From a virus, in IMG/VR virus record IMGVR_UViG_3300044624_000832, positions 1-37,001 of that record: a DNA stretch of 37,001 nt. The stretch is one strand, 5' to 3'. The notes beneath the pieces were generated by a model. The model did no database searches and was not told the origin of the DNA. It saw nothing but the letters and a program-made list of their open reading frames with translations. Shown in pieces: positions 30,431 through 37,001 of the stretch. How positions within the stretch are numbered: the first letter of the stretch is position 1; each line of letters begins with the position of its first letter. The translations under genes were made by a program, and so were the position numbers.

Positions 30431-32147
30431 TTTCATACTCTTCCGGCACTCTCCGTTGTGGAATTTTTGTACCGTAAGCTTCTGTTACAAGGCGCTGTCT
30501 TATTCCTTGCTCACCCATTTGTGCAAACATTTGAGCTTCATCAAGGATAGGGCTAGCCGCTCCAGGATTTCCTGGCATAGGTTGACCTTCTGGACCCTGC
30601 ATTGGTTGAGGCGGCGCTCCGTCTGGGCCTGGAAGCATTCCAGTTAACTGAGCAATTTCTTGTTGAATCTGACCCTTAACAAGGTTAAGAGCACCGTCGG
30701 CCTTAGCGTCATCAATAAGCTCTTGACGAATTTCCATAAGTTTTTCATCAGGGAATTCTTCGCCTAGTGAACGAAGTGCGCCTTCCTTAGACTCTAGGCC
30801 AAGAGAAAGCATTGTTTGAACTTCGTTAAGAGCGATTAGCTTGTCAAGGGGTAGCGGAGGCGGGAAGTGTACGTATGAACGGAAGCTGATTGGGTCGTTC
30901 AAATCTAAAACTTCAACTTGCCCTTCTTTAAGGGGAGCAAAACGTGTGCCTGGGTTAGCCCGCATACTGTCAGGCTCTTTAACCGCAAGGCTGATAAGGA
31001 TAAGCTCGTTGACGCGCTCTAGCCCGTGTGCGTATTGAATGATTTTTTGATGGTAACGATTCATCAAAGGCTGGAACATAATTGCTAGTGCTACACCTGA
31101 GGTATTAGATACAGGCATTGCTTGACCAAGCGCAGTCTCAGGAACACCAACCATTTCGTGCATTGACTTCTTCATCATTGCAAGGAAATCCATAGCGCCC
31201 TTAAGTCCCTGTGCTCCACCTTCAAGGTTTTCTACACGAGCATCTTTAGGTAATCCACCCCATACTTTATTAGCGCCTTTTTCTAACTGCGACGCTTTAG
31301 CACCGATAATAACCGTAACTGGCGCTGCGTGGTAGTTAACGATGTCGGCAATATCTGTAGCCGTTTCATTATACGTACGGTTAATTGGAATGATGTCGTT
31401 GCAATCAGATAAGCCCCAAGGGCTACCAGAAATACGAACATTAGGAATATGAATAATGGGAATGACGCCAAGCGGGTTAGGGCGAGAGTCAATGAGTTCA
31501 TCGTTAATGTACTCCTCAATAGAGTCATCAGTTAAAATTTCTGTGTAGGTAAACACTTGACGTGTTCCTTCAAGCGATGTGCCCCAGAAACGATACTTAA
31601 GCTTAAAACGAATTAAACGTTCACGGTCGTGAGGGTGAAATTCTGGAAACGCAAATGATGAGTTAAGAGGCAAGATACGAACACGGCCTGGGTGAACTCG
31701 ACCAGCTGGGTCTTGATAAGCCTCTTCGTAAGCAACTTTAATAAAACAATCGCCTGAGACTCCGCCTTGCTGTCCCATTTCCCAAAGTACTGTTGCTTTG
31801 TTGTTATCTACTTCCCAAACTCTTTCTAGCAAGTCGGGAACAATAGCTTCTGTCTGCTTAGGGCTACGGAACTGAACGCCCTTACCAAATGTAAAGTTAA
31901 GAATAAAATCTGTAAACGCACGGTAGTAGTTAAGAACCATCTGTGATTCGCCTACTTGACGACGGTATGAATAGTGATGGCCAAGATACATGGCCCAGTT
32001 AAGGGAATAACGGTTTAGTCGTGGACCGTGTACTTCAAACTCTTCGTCCGCTAGTTCTACAAGACCTAGTGGAGAAATAGAGATAGTTAAATCAGAAGAC
32101 GCAGCTCTATACGATGGAGGTGAGAAATCTAGACCGCTACCACTCAC
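30426..32147 (-). CDS. Portal protein
   Basis: A 573-residue protein upstream of the scaffold. It has the portal core: NYYRAFTDFILNFTFGKGVQF, a beta-rich wing, and the crown helix region with MVGVPETALGQAMPVSNTSGVALAI and RYHQKIIQYAHGLERVNELIL. The C-terminal 70 residues are Pro/Gly/Gln-rich and flexible. Portals form the 12-subunit ring through which DNA enters. It starts at a GTG (32147) with AAAGGA eight bases upstream, shortly downstream of the palindromic promoter-like element. Confidence 0.92.
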   Translation of the reverse strand: MSGSGLDFSPPSYRAASSDLTISISPLGLVELADEEFEVHGPRLNRYSLNWAMYLGHHYSYRRQVGESQMVLNYYRAFTDFILNFTFGKGVQFRSPKQTEAIVPDLLERVWEVDNNKATVLWEMGQQGGVSGDCFIKVAYEEAYQDPAGRVHPGRVRILPLNSSFAFPEFHPHDRERLIRFKLKYRFWGTSLEGTRQVFTYTEILTDDSIEEYINDELIDSRPNPLGVIPIIHIPNVRISGSPWGLSDCNDIIPINRTYNETATDIADIVNYHAAPVTVIIGAKASQLEKGANKVWGGLPKDARVENLEGGAQGLKGAMDFLAMMKKSMHEMVGVPETALGQAMPVSNTSGVALAIMFQPLMNRYHQKIIQYAHGLERVNELILISLAVKEPDSMRANPGTRFAPLKEGQVEVLDLNDPISFRSYVHFPPPLPLDKLIALNEVQTMLSLGLESKEGALRSLGEEFPDEKLMEIRQELIDDAKADGALNLVKGQIQQEIAQLTGMLPGPDGAPPQPMQGPEGQPMPGNPGAASPILDEAQMFAQMGEQGIRQRLVTEAYGTKIPQRRVPEEYEK

Positions 32148-32178
32148 CGATAAATCCTTTCGTTAAACTCACAACTAA

Positions 32179-32204
32179 ATACTAGCACTAATATCGACAT
32201 GTCG
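32179..32204 (-). promoter_or_regulatory. Palindrome-containing promoter-like element before portal
   Basis: On the minus strand CGACATGTCGA is followed ten bases later by TAGTAT, 31 bases before the portal GTG. The same palindrome with the same spacing to a -10-like box occurs before the terminase gene (34729-34754). Identity is 11 of 11 in the core and most bases between. Confidence 0.65.
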
Positions 32205-32206
32205 CT

Positions 32207-32518
32207 TTAACGCTTAAAAGATTCGCCCTTAATAACGCCATGACCAACAGGTTTTGTAACCTTCTTCTTTTGGTCTTTTTCTTCTTTGTCTCTTTTTTCT
32301 TGTACGTAATCTCGGTTACGTGGGTCAATATCTTTTTTAGAATCTACAAATTTTCCGCCCATTTGCACATATTTAGTGTGCACCCAGTGAGCGGCTGCTG
32401 GTGAAGGATACTTAGGAAAACGTGACTTAGCCTGAACAGTAACTGTATTCCAGAGGCGTGGATTAGCAGGTAACTGCTTTGGAGCATTAGTTACGGAACG
32501 ACCAGAAATGAGTGCCAT
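32207..32518 (-). CDS. Small basic protein between terminase and portal (103 aa)
   Basis: A 103-residue protein. Residues about 30-58 (SRFPKYPSPAAAHWVHTKY, VQMGGKFV) form a compact conserved-looking motif. The C-terminal 40 residues are Lys/Asp/Glu-rich and probably disordered. It starts after a terminator hairpin and stops two bases before the palindromic element. I do not recognise a family; nucleic-acid binding is possible from the charge. Confidence 0.6.
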   Translation of the reverse strand: MALISGRSVTNAPKQLPANPRLWNTVTVQAKSRFPKYPSPAAAHWVHTKYVQMGGKFVDSKKDIDPRNRDYVQEKRDKEEKDQKKKVTKPVGHGVIKGESFKR

Positions 32519-32531
32519 AGTTAATCCTTAG

Positions 32532-32567
32532 AAAAGCCCCACCAGTCCCGTTGCCAGGACGGTGGGG
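32532..32567 (-). terminator. Hairpin terminator before the 103-aa gene
   Basis: Minus-strand CCCCACC/GGTGGGG plus GTCC/GGAC arms form an eleven-pair stem with one bulge and an eight-base loop, followed by CTTTTC. The stem is very stable and the T-run short. It lies between the 132-residue gene and the next. Confidence 0.7.
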
Positions 32568-32581
32568 AGCTACTTCTTCTA

Positions 32582-32980
32582 TTAGTCCTGCACTACTGCA
32601 GGGTTAAGGCGCTGTTGGTGTGAGCCATTGCGGAATGTTTCTTCAATGACGTTTGAACCATAATCGCCAAAGCCAGCAGAAGCAAACTCTTGAAGAGTGT
32701 TTGGTGCTTCTACCCATGCTGCAGAACCTACGTGAGCACGCTCACGCATTGTTTCTTCAGCTGGCTTAGTGTGAACTGCTGCATTTCGGTTTGTACGGCC
32801 TGCTGCAGGGATATAGCCCTGTGCAGCTCCGTTTGAAAATTCTTGCGGAACATCTGTATCAGTTGCAATTCCCTCTTCAAAGCGAAGTGGTCCGCGCTGT
32901 CCTGGCACTGCGCCAGCCATCTTGCGGTCGTAAACTGAACCCGGACGTTCTGGGAAACTTGGTGCTGGTGAGATTGTCAT
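32582..32980 (-). CDS. Small hypothetical head-region protein (132 aa)
   Basis: A 132-residue, Gly/Ala/Pro-rich, low-complexity-like protein (GAVPGQRGPLRFEEGIAT, AAQGYIPAAGRTNRNA) with a more ordered C-terminal third (FASAGFGDYGSNVIEETFR). It lies in the packaging/head operon after terminase. GGAG stands before the ATG. No family is recognised; a minor virion protein is a fair guess. Confidence 0.55.
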   Translation of the reverse strand: MTISPAPSFPERPGSVYDRKMAGAVPGQRGPLRFEEGIATDTDVPQEFSNGAAQGYIPAAGRTNRNAAVHTKPAEETMRERAHVGSAAWVEAPNTLQEFASAGFGDYGSNVIEETFRNGSHQQRLNPAVVQD

Positions 32981-33060
32981 AGTTATAACTCCTTGTAAAG
33001 GTTGAGGCCTCAGGTAAAAGTGTGCTACTTATTTAAGGTAAATACTGCCTAAAGTAATAA

Positions 33061-34635
33061 TTATCTATAAAAAGGTGAAGAAGATACTTCTACCGAAGGC
33101 ATAGTTAAATCCATAGTTAAACAGACAGCGATGGCCAAGCTATCCGCGTAGTCGTCGTGGGCGTGAGCTTCAGCGGGGGCGTGGGCTAAGAAATTTGGGC
33201 CTTGAAACTTTGTCTCAAGGTCGGTCATTTGTTGGTAAAAACGCTTCCAAGTTCTAAGGCGTCTGGTCTTAGCGTGTGCAGGCCAACCAACCATCCGTCG
33301 GTCAATCAAAGCCTTAAGGTGCTTCCAGCGCTTTGACTGCTCTTGTTGGCTACTGCCAATTGAGTGAACTTCTGCCCCTGGAAGTAGAAGTTTAAGGCGC
33401 TGGGCTACTGCATCACCAACTCCGTTAGCATCTACACCTACCGCTAAAACATCGTAAGAGCCAAGAAAGTTTACAATTTGAAAATATTGGTCTTCCCAAT
33501 CGTCGCCTTGAATTTCTAACCAATTAAGTACTCGGTGGTCGTAATAGCCAAACTCATCTGGTCTATCCCAGTCAACCCAAACTACAGTGACGACAGTTGA
33601 GTCCATTTTACGTGCAGGGTCAATTCCAACTACAACTGGAGTACGGTGCCAAGCCTTGACAACCTCTTGAGATGTATCTCCAAGCTCATCCATAATTGTG
33701 GACGTAACGAACATCCCGCGTTCTAGTAGCCACTTACAGTTGTACGACATTTGGAACTCATCAGAGTCCTCGCCAACACGAAGCATTTCTTTTTTGATGA
33801 ACTTGCCGTAATTAAGGTTTACTTTTGATACGTCTTTATAATCCCATTGAAAGTGGTTCTGCCTAGATGCTCTACCTGTTTGTCTACGCTTGTTTAATTG
33901 AATAGAGCGATAAAAGTTATTCTTGTGGGTAGTCGGAGTGCCGGTCTTAACCATAGTCCCTGAGTAGTACGCAAGCATCGGAGAAATTGATTTAGATACT
34001 ACGAAGTCATCTGCCTCTTGACACTCGTCAATAACAATAAGATGAAACGACTTAGATTCAATCTTTGCGCGAGGGTTAGCTGTCATCATCATTAGGCTAC
34101 TGCCTGAGTTTTTAAGTTTAATTTGTCGTGTTACTCCTGGCACTTTACCGAGAGAGTCATCAATCTCTGGGTCACCTAAAATTTCTAATGCACGCTCAGA
34201 AGTTAGACGATTTACTGTGCGACCAAAGAGCGTTTCAACCTGCCCCTCTACTGGAGCAAACATTCCAATCCAGATGCCGTCTTTAAACTGACCAAGTAAA
34301 TCTGGGTACATTTTTGCAAGTCTAGGCAACAACACCATTAACGTAGCTACTGTATTAGCAATTGTTTCTGACTTACCAGACTGGCGTGCAGCAAGTGCAG
34401 TGATTTCTTCGCCGTCGTTAATGACCACAGACTCAATGATGCGACGAGCAAGGGGTAGTTGATACGCGTGTAACTCGTGCCCAACTAGCGCGTTCATAAA
34501 CTGAATTGTTTTGTCTACAATTTTACGAACAAATTCTTTAGAGAGCTCGTCTAGCTCTTCTTCCTCTTCTTCAATGAGTTCTTCTTCATCGTCTAAGAGT
34601 TCTTCGTCTTCTTCTAAAAATTCTAACTCGCTCAT
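33061..34635 (-). CDS. Terminase large subunit
   Basis: A 524-residue ATPase-nuclease that drives DNA into the head. Walker A is ARQSGKSE (residues 83-90), and Walker B is LIVIDE (199-204) with catalytic Glu204. The nuclease domain has Asp339 (VGIDPARK), Asp402 (VGVDANG) and Asp494/498 (HDDYADS). The first 30 residues are almost only Glu, Asp and Leu, a striking acidic arm ahead of the ATPase, possibly for binding a small subunit or portal. AGGAAC precedes the ATG. A hairpin and the palindromic promoter-like element lie upstream. Confidence 0.96.
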   Translation of the reverse strand: MSELEFLEEDEELLDDEEELIEEEEEELDELSKEFVRKIVDKTIQFMNALVGHELHAYQLPLARRIIESVVINDGEEITALAARQSGKSETIANTVATLMVLLPRLAKMYPDLLGQFKDGIWIGMFAPVEGQVETLFGRTVNRLTSERALEILGDPEIDDSLGKVPGVTRQIKLKNSGSSLMMMTANPRAKIESKSFHLIVIDECQEADDFVVSKSISPMLAYYSGTMVKTGTPTTHKNNFYRSIQLNKRRQTGRASRQNHFQWDYKDVSKVNLNYGKFIKKEMLRVGEDSDEFQMSYNCKWLLERGMFVTSTIMDELGDTSQEVVKAWHRTPVVVGIDPARKMDSTVVTVVWVDWDRPDEFGYYDHRVLNWLEIQGDDWEDQYFQIVNFLGSYDVLAVGVDANGVGDAVAQRLKLLLPGAEVHSIGSSQQEQSKRWKHLKALIDRRMVGWPAHAKTRRLRTWKRFYQQMTDLETKFQGPNFLAHAPAEAHAHDDYADSLAIAVCLTMDLTMPSVEVSSSPFYR

Positions 34636-34652
34636 ATGTTCCTTAGTCTAGT

Positions 34653-34687
34653 AAAAAACATGAAACCCTGGTAGGTATACCAGGGTT
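34653..34687 (-). terminator. Hairpin with T-run in the terminase leader
   Basis: Minus-strand AACCCTGGTA and TACCAGGGTT form a perfect ten-pair stem with a four-base loop, followed after a short gap by TTTTTT. It looks like an intrinsic terminator but lies between the promoter-like element (34729-34754) and the terminase ATG, so it may attenuate that transcript or end upstream transcription. Confidence 0.8.
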
Positions 34688-34728
34688 CACGCTGCCACAC
34701 ACGGGAGAGAAGGAAGAGAGGCAAGATA

Positions 34729-34754
34729 ATTGTAGCGCAAATGTCGACATGTCG
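34729..34754 (-). promoter_or_regulatory. Palindrome-containing promoter-like element before terminase
   Basis: Minus-strand CGACATGTCGA followed ten bases later by TACAAT. It begins two bases after the stop of the 85-residue gene. A second copy with equal spacing stands before the portal. The palindrome occupies the place where -35 contacts would be, so it may bind a phage or host regulator. Confidence 0.65.
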
Positions 34755-34756
34755 TT

Positions 34757-35014
34757 TTATCCGAGTTTTGCGGTAGTTCTGGTGTGCAACTCGTGCACAA
34801 CAGCATGAAGGGCCTCTGCCCCGGTTAAAGCCTCTTCTAGAACTGCGACATCACGGGTCCTAGAGTAAACGCTCATACAGCGACCTATTTCGTACGTAGC
34901 CTGTTCAATCCACATTTCAAGTTCTGTTGTGTGGATTCTTCTTACGCGTTTTAAAACTTTTTCTGAGAAAGGCTTATCCCAAGGACTTTTCTTTTTAAAC
35001 ACGCCAGTCACCAA
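34757..35014 (-). CDS. Small helical protein upstream of terminase (85 aa)
   Basis: An 85-residue, almost all-helical protein with a basic N-terminus (FKKKSPWDKPFSEKVLKRVR) and a helical hairpin (EMWIEQATYEIGRCMSVYSR). Its place immediately before the large terminase would suit a small terminase subunit, but it is short and lacks a clear helix-turn-helix. It overlaps the previous gene by 20 bases. Function unknown. Confidence 0.55.
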   Translation of the reverse strand: MVTGVFKKKSPWDKPFSEKVLKRVRRIHTTELEMWIEQATYEIGRCMSVYSRTRDVAVLEEALTGAEALHAVVHELHTRTTAKLG

Positions 35015-35282
35015 TTTCTTCCGTATTAAGTTCCATATCTCTGAGGCCTAACGCCTTAGCAATCATATCATCGGCATCTTCATCAAAAACAAAGCCTTCA
35101 GAACGCTTCCATAGCCCCAACACAAACCCAGGCTTAGTAAAGGGAAAACGAAATACTAGGCATATTTTGCTTTGTCTAAAAGGGTGCTCTGTCTCTTGAG
35201 TCCAGCCTTTTTCTACCACAGGTAACAAATTACGGTGGTAGTACTGAAGTACGTCTACGTATAGTGGTCCAATTGATTTCAT
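34995..35282 (-). CDS. Hypothetical protein (95 aa)
   Basis: The likely start is the ATG at 35282 (MKSIGPLYVDVLQYY), one base after the upstream stop; longer readings would overlap the KTSC-like gene. It is mixed alpha/beta with KICLVFRFPFTKPGFVLGLW and an acidic helical end. No family is recognised. It is coupled to both neighbours in a run of small pre-terminase genes. Confidence 0.5.
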   Translation of the reverse strand: MKSIGPLYVDVLQYYHRNLLPVVEKGWTQETEHPFRQSKICLVFRFPFTKPGFVLGLWKRSEGFVFDEDADDMIAKALGLRDMELNTEEIGDWRV

Positions 35283-35283
35283 A

Positions 35284-35784
35284 TCAGTTTGCTGCGAAGC
35301 CTCCGCCATCTCCGTACATATAACTAGCAAATGTTTTAATGTCGTTAAGCTGAACTCTCTGGTCTCTTGGCATTCCAGCTGGGTCAGCTAATCCCATTTT
35401 AGGCCATCTATTGAGGCCAGAACTTTCTAAGTATTGACCCTTTGACTCTGAAAGAACAAAACCATCCCACAGGTACTGTGGAACATCGTAGTAGTTCCAC
35501 CAAGTGCCATCCCTAAAAACTACAGTTAAAGTTTGAGTATTTGCGTCGTATCCAGCTTTTAGTGTTCTTGGTTTTTTAGGGTTCGAGGTTGTTGTTGCCC
35601 TTAAGTTATACGCAGATATAACTTGATACTTTGAAGTTATTTCTGCTTTTTTTACTTTTGATGACGGGTTAAATAGATACTCATCAAGGGTTGGAAGGTT
35701 AGAGGCTCCAGAAGGTTGACCTATTTGATATCCGCCAAGTAGCACGTCAATACTAGGTACTTGGGCTCTTTTTCTTGGGGTCAT
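35284..35784 (-). CDS. KTSC-like domain protein (166 aa)
   Basis: Residues about 78-122 match the small KTSC domain: LTVVFRDGTWWNYYDVP, then a helix, then SESKGQYLES, the S-x-G-x-Y part. This domain is common in phage and plasmid proteins and may bind nucleic acid or a protein partner. The N-terminal 70 residues are flexible and the C-terminus is a Gly-rich tail. The ATG overlaps the previous stop by one base. Confidence 0.6.
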   Translation of the reverse strand: MTPRKRAQVPSIDVLLGGYQIGQPSGASNLPTLDEYLFNPSSKVKKAEITSKYQVISAYNLRATTTSNPKKPRTLKAGYDANTQTLTVVFRDGTWWNYYDVPQYLWDGFVLSESKGQYLESSGLNRWPKMGLADPAGMPRDQRVQLNDIKTFASYMYGDGGGFAAN

Positions 35785-36050
35785 TAATCTTCCTTACAGG
35801 TATGGTCGCCTGTCTTATGCTCTAGAACTCGCTCGTTACACTCTGAGCATGTTAGAACGCGGGCGCCCTTGAAGTTATTTTGAGCCGTTGACCCAATAGG
35901 AAAGTTACTTCCGTCTTCAGGTATCTCTGACTCATACTCAGTATTAATTTTAGACTCTCTAAATAACTCTTGTGGAAACGGTCCAGAAGGGCTTGTAACC
36001 CTAGAAGGTATTGGGTGAGCCTGGGCCGCTTTCACGCGGGTTACTTTCAT
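35784..36050 (-). CDS. Small protein with C-terminal zinc-ribbon-like motif (88 aa)
   Basis: An 88-residue protein ending LTCSECNERVLEHKTGDHTC, a CxxC ... HxC arrangement able to bind zinc. The first 60 residues are Pro/Ser-rich and probably unfolded. The start overlaps the upstream stop by four bases (ATGA), and its stop shares a base with the following start. Role unknown. Confidence 0.6.
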   Translation of the reverse strand: MKVTRVKAAQAHPIPSRVTSPSGPFPQELFRESKINTEYESEIPEDGSNFPIGSTAQNNFKGARVLTCSECNERVLEHKTGDHTCKED

Positions 36051-36277
36051 TCTGTTGGTTCTTCAGTAACTTCTTCTACAACTGGGTCTTCAGTTTTTTT
36101 CTTAGAAGACTTCTTAGGTGTTGTCTCTTCTGCTGAAACAAAAGCTAATGGAAAGTGACCAGCAGTCGCACGTTCACGAAGGTGCTTTGGTAGGCACTGG
36201 GTGCAATAGTCGACAGGGTTTACCCCAGCATCGGCTACTGTATAGATTGCATGGTTGTCGCAGTTAACGCATTTCAT
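36047..36277 (-). CDS. Small CxxC zinc-finger-like protein (76 aa)
   Basis: I choose the ATG at 36277 (MKCVNCDNHAIYTV) since AGGAGG is seven bases upstream; the longer reading to 36325 would include the terminator stem. CVNC and YCTQC form a four-Cys zinc ribbon in the first 40 residues, followed by LPKHLRER and a Lys-then-Glu/Thr-rich disordered tail. Similar short ribbons are frequent in phage genomes, with unknown role. Confidence 0.7.
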   Translation of the reverse strand: MKCVNCDNHAIYTVADAGVNPVDYCTQCLPKHLRERATAGHFPLAFVSAEETTPKKSSKKKTEDPVVEEVTEEPTE

Positions 36278-36304
36278 AGTAATTCCTCCTTCTTTAAGTG
36301 TACA

Positions 36305-36337
36305 ACAAAAAAGGGAGCAGCACATAGCTGCTCCCTT
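36305..36337 (-). terminator. Strong intrinsic terminator after holin-like genes
   Basis: Minus-strand AAGGGAGCAGC and GCTGCTCCCTT form an eleven-pair perfect stem with a five-base loop, followed by six T. It lies thirteen bases after the 96-residue gene's stop, and the next gene's RBS is about 20 bases beyond. Confidence 0.92.
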
Positions 36338-36349
36338 AGTTGTAGGTAT

Positions 36350-36640
36350 TTATTTCTTTTTTGGAGCCTTTTTAGCCACAGAGGCTTCTACTGCAAGTTT
36401 CTTAGTAATTTCCGCAAGGCCAATTGCTGCTACTCGGCCAAACGCTGGGTCCTTCTTATTGATATAGCGAAGGGCTGTTGGGACCAAAGATGCCCACAGA
36501 GCGTTAGCTACTAGTAGCCACTCACCTGAACCGAAATCCAAAGGTGTTGCTGCTCCGCTTGTTTGCATGACAATCATTACTGCGCCAATAACCTGACCAA
36601 GCAAGTTACGTGCGTAGGATTCAATCATTGCTTTATTCAT
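36350..36640 (-). CDS. Holin-like membrane protein (96 aa)
   Basis: A 96-residue protein with two candidate membrane segments, about residues 13-30 (LLGQVIGAVMIVMQTSG) and 43-58 (LLVANALWASLVPTALRY), and a very basic C-terminus (KKAPKKK). This is the layout of small class II-type holins, which open the inner membrane at lysis. No endolysin lies in this window, which weakens the call. GGAG precedes the ATG; the start overlaps the upstream stop by four bases. Confidence 0.55.
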   Translation of the reverse strand: MNKAMIESYARNLLGQVIGAVMIVMQTSGAATPLDFGSGEWLLVANALWASLVPTALRYINKKDPAFGRVAAIGLAEITKKLAVEASVAKKAPKKK

Positions 36641-36885
36641 TTTTCTCCTTCTTCTACGTGCTGGTCGAAACGACCCTCAAGTCTTGCTAATGATACACGA
36701 ACCTCTGTCATGTCCGTAGCAATTCGATTAATCGCATCTTTTAGCGATGAGCCCCCATTAGGCTTAAGCTCTGACAGGTAGTGTTTAATTGTCCAACGGA
36801 TACCTACAATTACCGCGGCGCCTACGCCTAATACAGTAGAAGATAAAGCCGCCCAGTCTTGTACGCTCAAGGTGTATCCGTTCAA
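36637..36885 (-). CDS. Single-span membrane protein with coiled-coil tail (82 aa)
   Basis: An 82-residue protein with one strong membrane helix (about residues 10-30, ALSSTVLGVGAAVIVGIRW) and a C-terminal amphipathic coiled coil (LKDAINRIATDMTEVRVSL). Similar membrane-plus-coil proteins sit next to holins in actinobacterial phages and may act in lysis. The start is a TTG (36885) without a good RBS; another TTG five codons on is possible. It is the first gene read in the window, downstream of AT-rich DNA. Confidence 0.5.
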   Translation of the reverse strand: MNGYTLSVQDWAALSSTVLGVGAAVIVGIRWTIKHYLSELKPNGGSSLKDAINRIATDMTEVRVSLARLEGRFDQHVEEGEK

Positions 36886-37001
36886 TAGGTGTGACGTATA
36901 TCATAGAACGGTAACAATAATAATACCGCTTTTAATTAAAATATTATTAAATATTTGTGCTTAAACTTGCATTTAAATGTATTTATGAATAAAAATTATT
37001 G
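36886..37001. other. AT-rich region at right edge
   Basis: About 115 bases of AT-rich sequence with runs of ATTAAATATT type and no gene. On the minus strand a TATGAT lies about 15 bases before the TTG start of the membrane protein, but no -35 box is convincing. A promoter or the end of an upstream intergenic region is likely; the window ends before this can be judged. Confidence 0.4.

Noticed and set aside
34757-35014. Small terminase subunit
   Set aside because: Position fits, but at 85 residues without a visible helix-turn-helix or oligomerisation core the evidence is too thin to name it.

Overview
This 37 kb window is part of a tailed-phage genome (class Caudoviricetes) with a contractile, myovirus-type tail. 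All genes I can support read on the minus strand, so gene order is followed from high to low coordinates. I see no integrase, tRNA, rRNA, CRISPR array or bacterial chromosomal gene. Base composition looks moderately AT-rich. Three genes lack a Shine-Dalgarno sequence and instead carry a -10-like box 6-7 nt before the ATG, the layout of leaderless mRNAs. With the AT-rich composition this is compatible with a low-GC actinobacterial host, but host assignment is inference only.

Layout in transcription order. 36.9-34.8 kb: two small membrane proteins (holin-like), a strong terminator, two small Cys-motif proteins, a KTSC-like protein and two small unknowns. 34.7-28.0 kb: packaging and head genes, namely large terminase, two small proteins, portal, scaffold, N4-gp56-type major capsid protein and a small capsid-associated protein. 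27.9-21.3 kb: a connector-like protein with an Ig-like C-terminus, then a fibre cluster (100, 454, 94 and 710 aa), a fibronectin-III protein with a Phe/Pro-only repeat tail, and a 143-aa WDG-motif protein. 21.3-13.5 kb: an accessory cassette of a DUF6171-like zinc protein, seven separate 2-oxoglutarate/Fe(II) oxygenases of the prolyl-4-hydroxylase type, two DUF6065-like proteins, a glutathione-peroxidase-like protein and a short-chain dehydrogenase. 13.5-11.2 kb: neck and tail-completion genes, with a terminator-bounded trio of tiny lysine-rich proteins. 11.2-1 kb: tail sheath, tail tube, tail-assembly chaperone with a possible frameshift extension, tape measure with a lytic transglycosylase domain, a baseplate protein with a long Gly/Ala segment, LysM, hub, OB-fold spike, gp25-like wedge and gp6/gpJ-like wedge, the last running off the left edge.

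The structural genes form a fairly ordinary contractile-tail programme. The accessory cassette stands out: it splits the head and connector genes from the neck and tail genes, holds alternating oxygenase and DUF6065-like genes that look like a duplicated two-gene unit, and sits next to a virion-type protein whose C-terminal region is 63 residues of only Pro and Phe. A testable idea is that some of the oxygenases hydroxylate this Pro-rich fibre-like protein or other virion or host substrates, with the peroxidase and dehydrogenase as redox partners. Regulation shows as a palindromic promoter-like element present twice (before terminase and before portal), several hairpin terminators or attenuators, and the leaderless-type starts.
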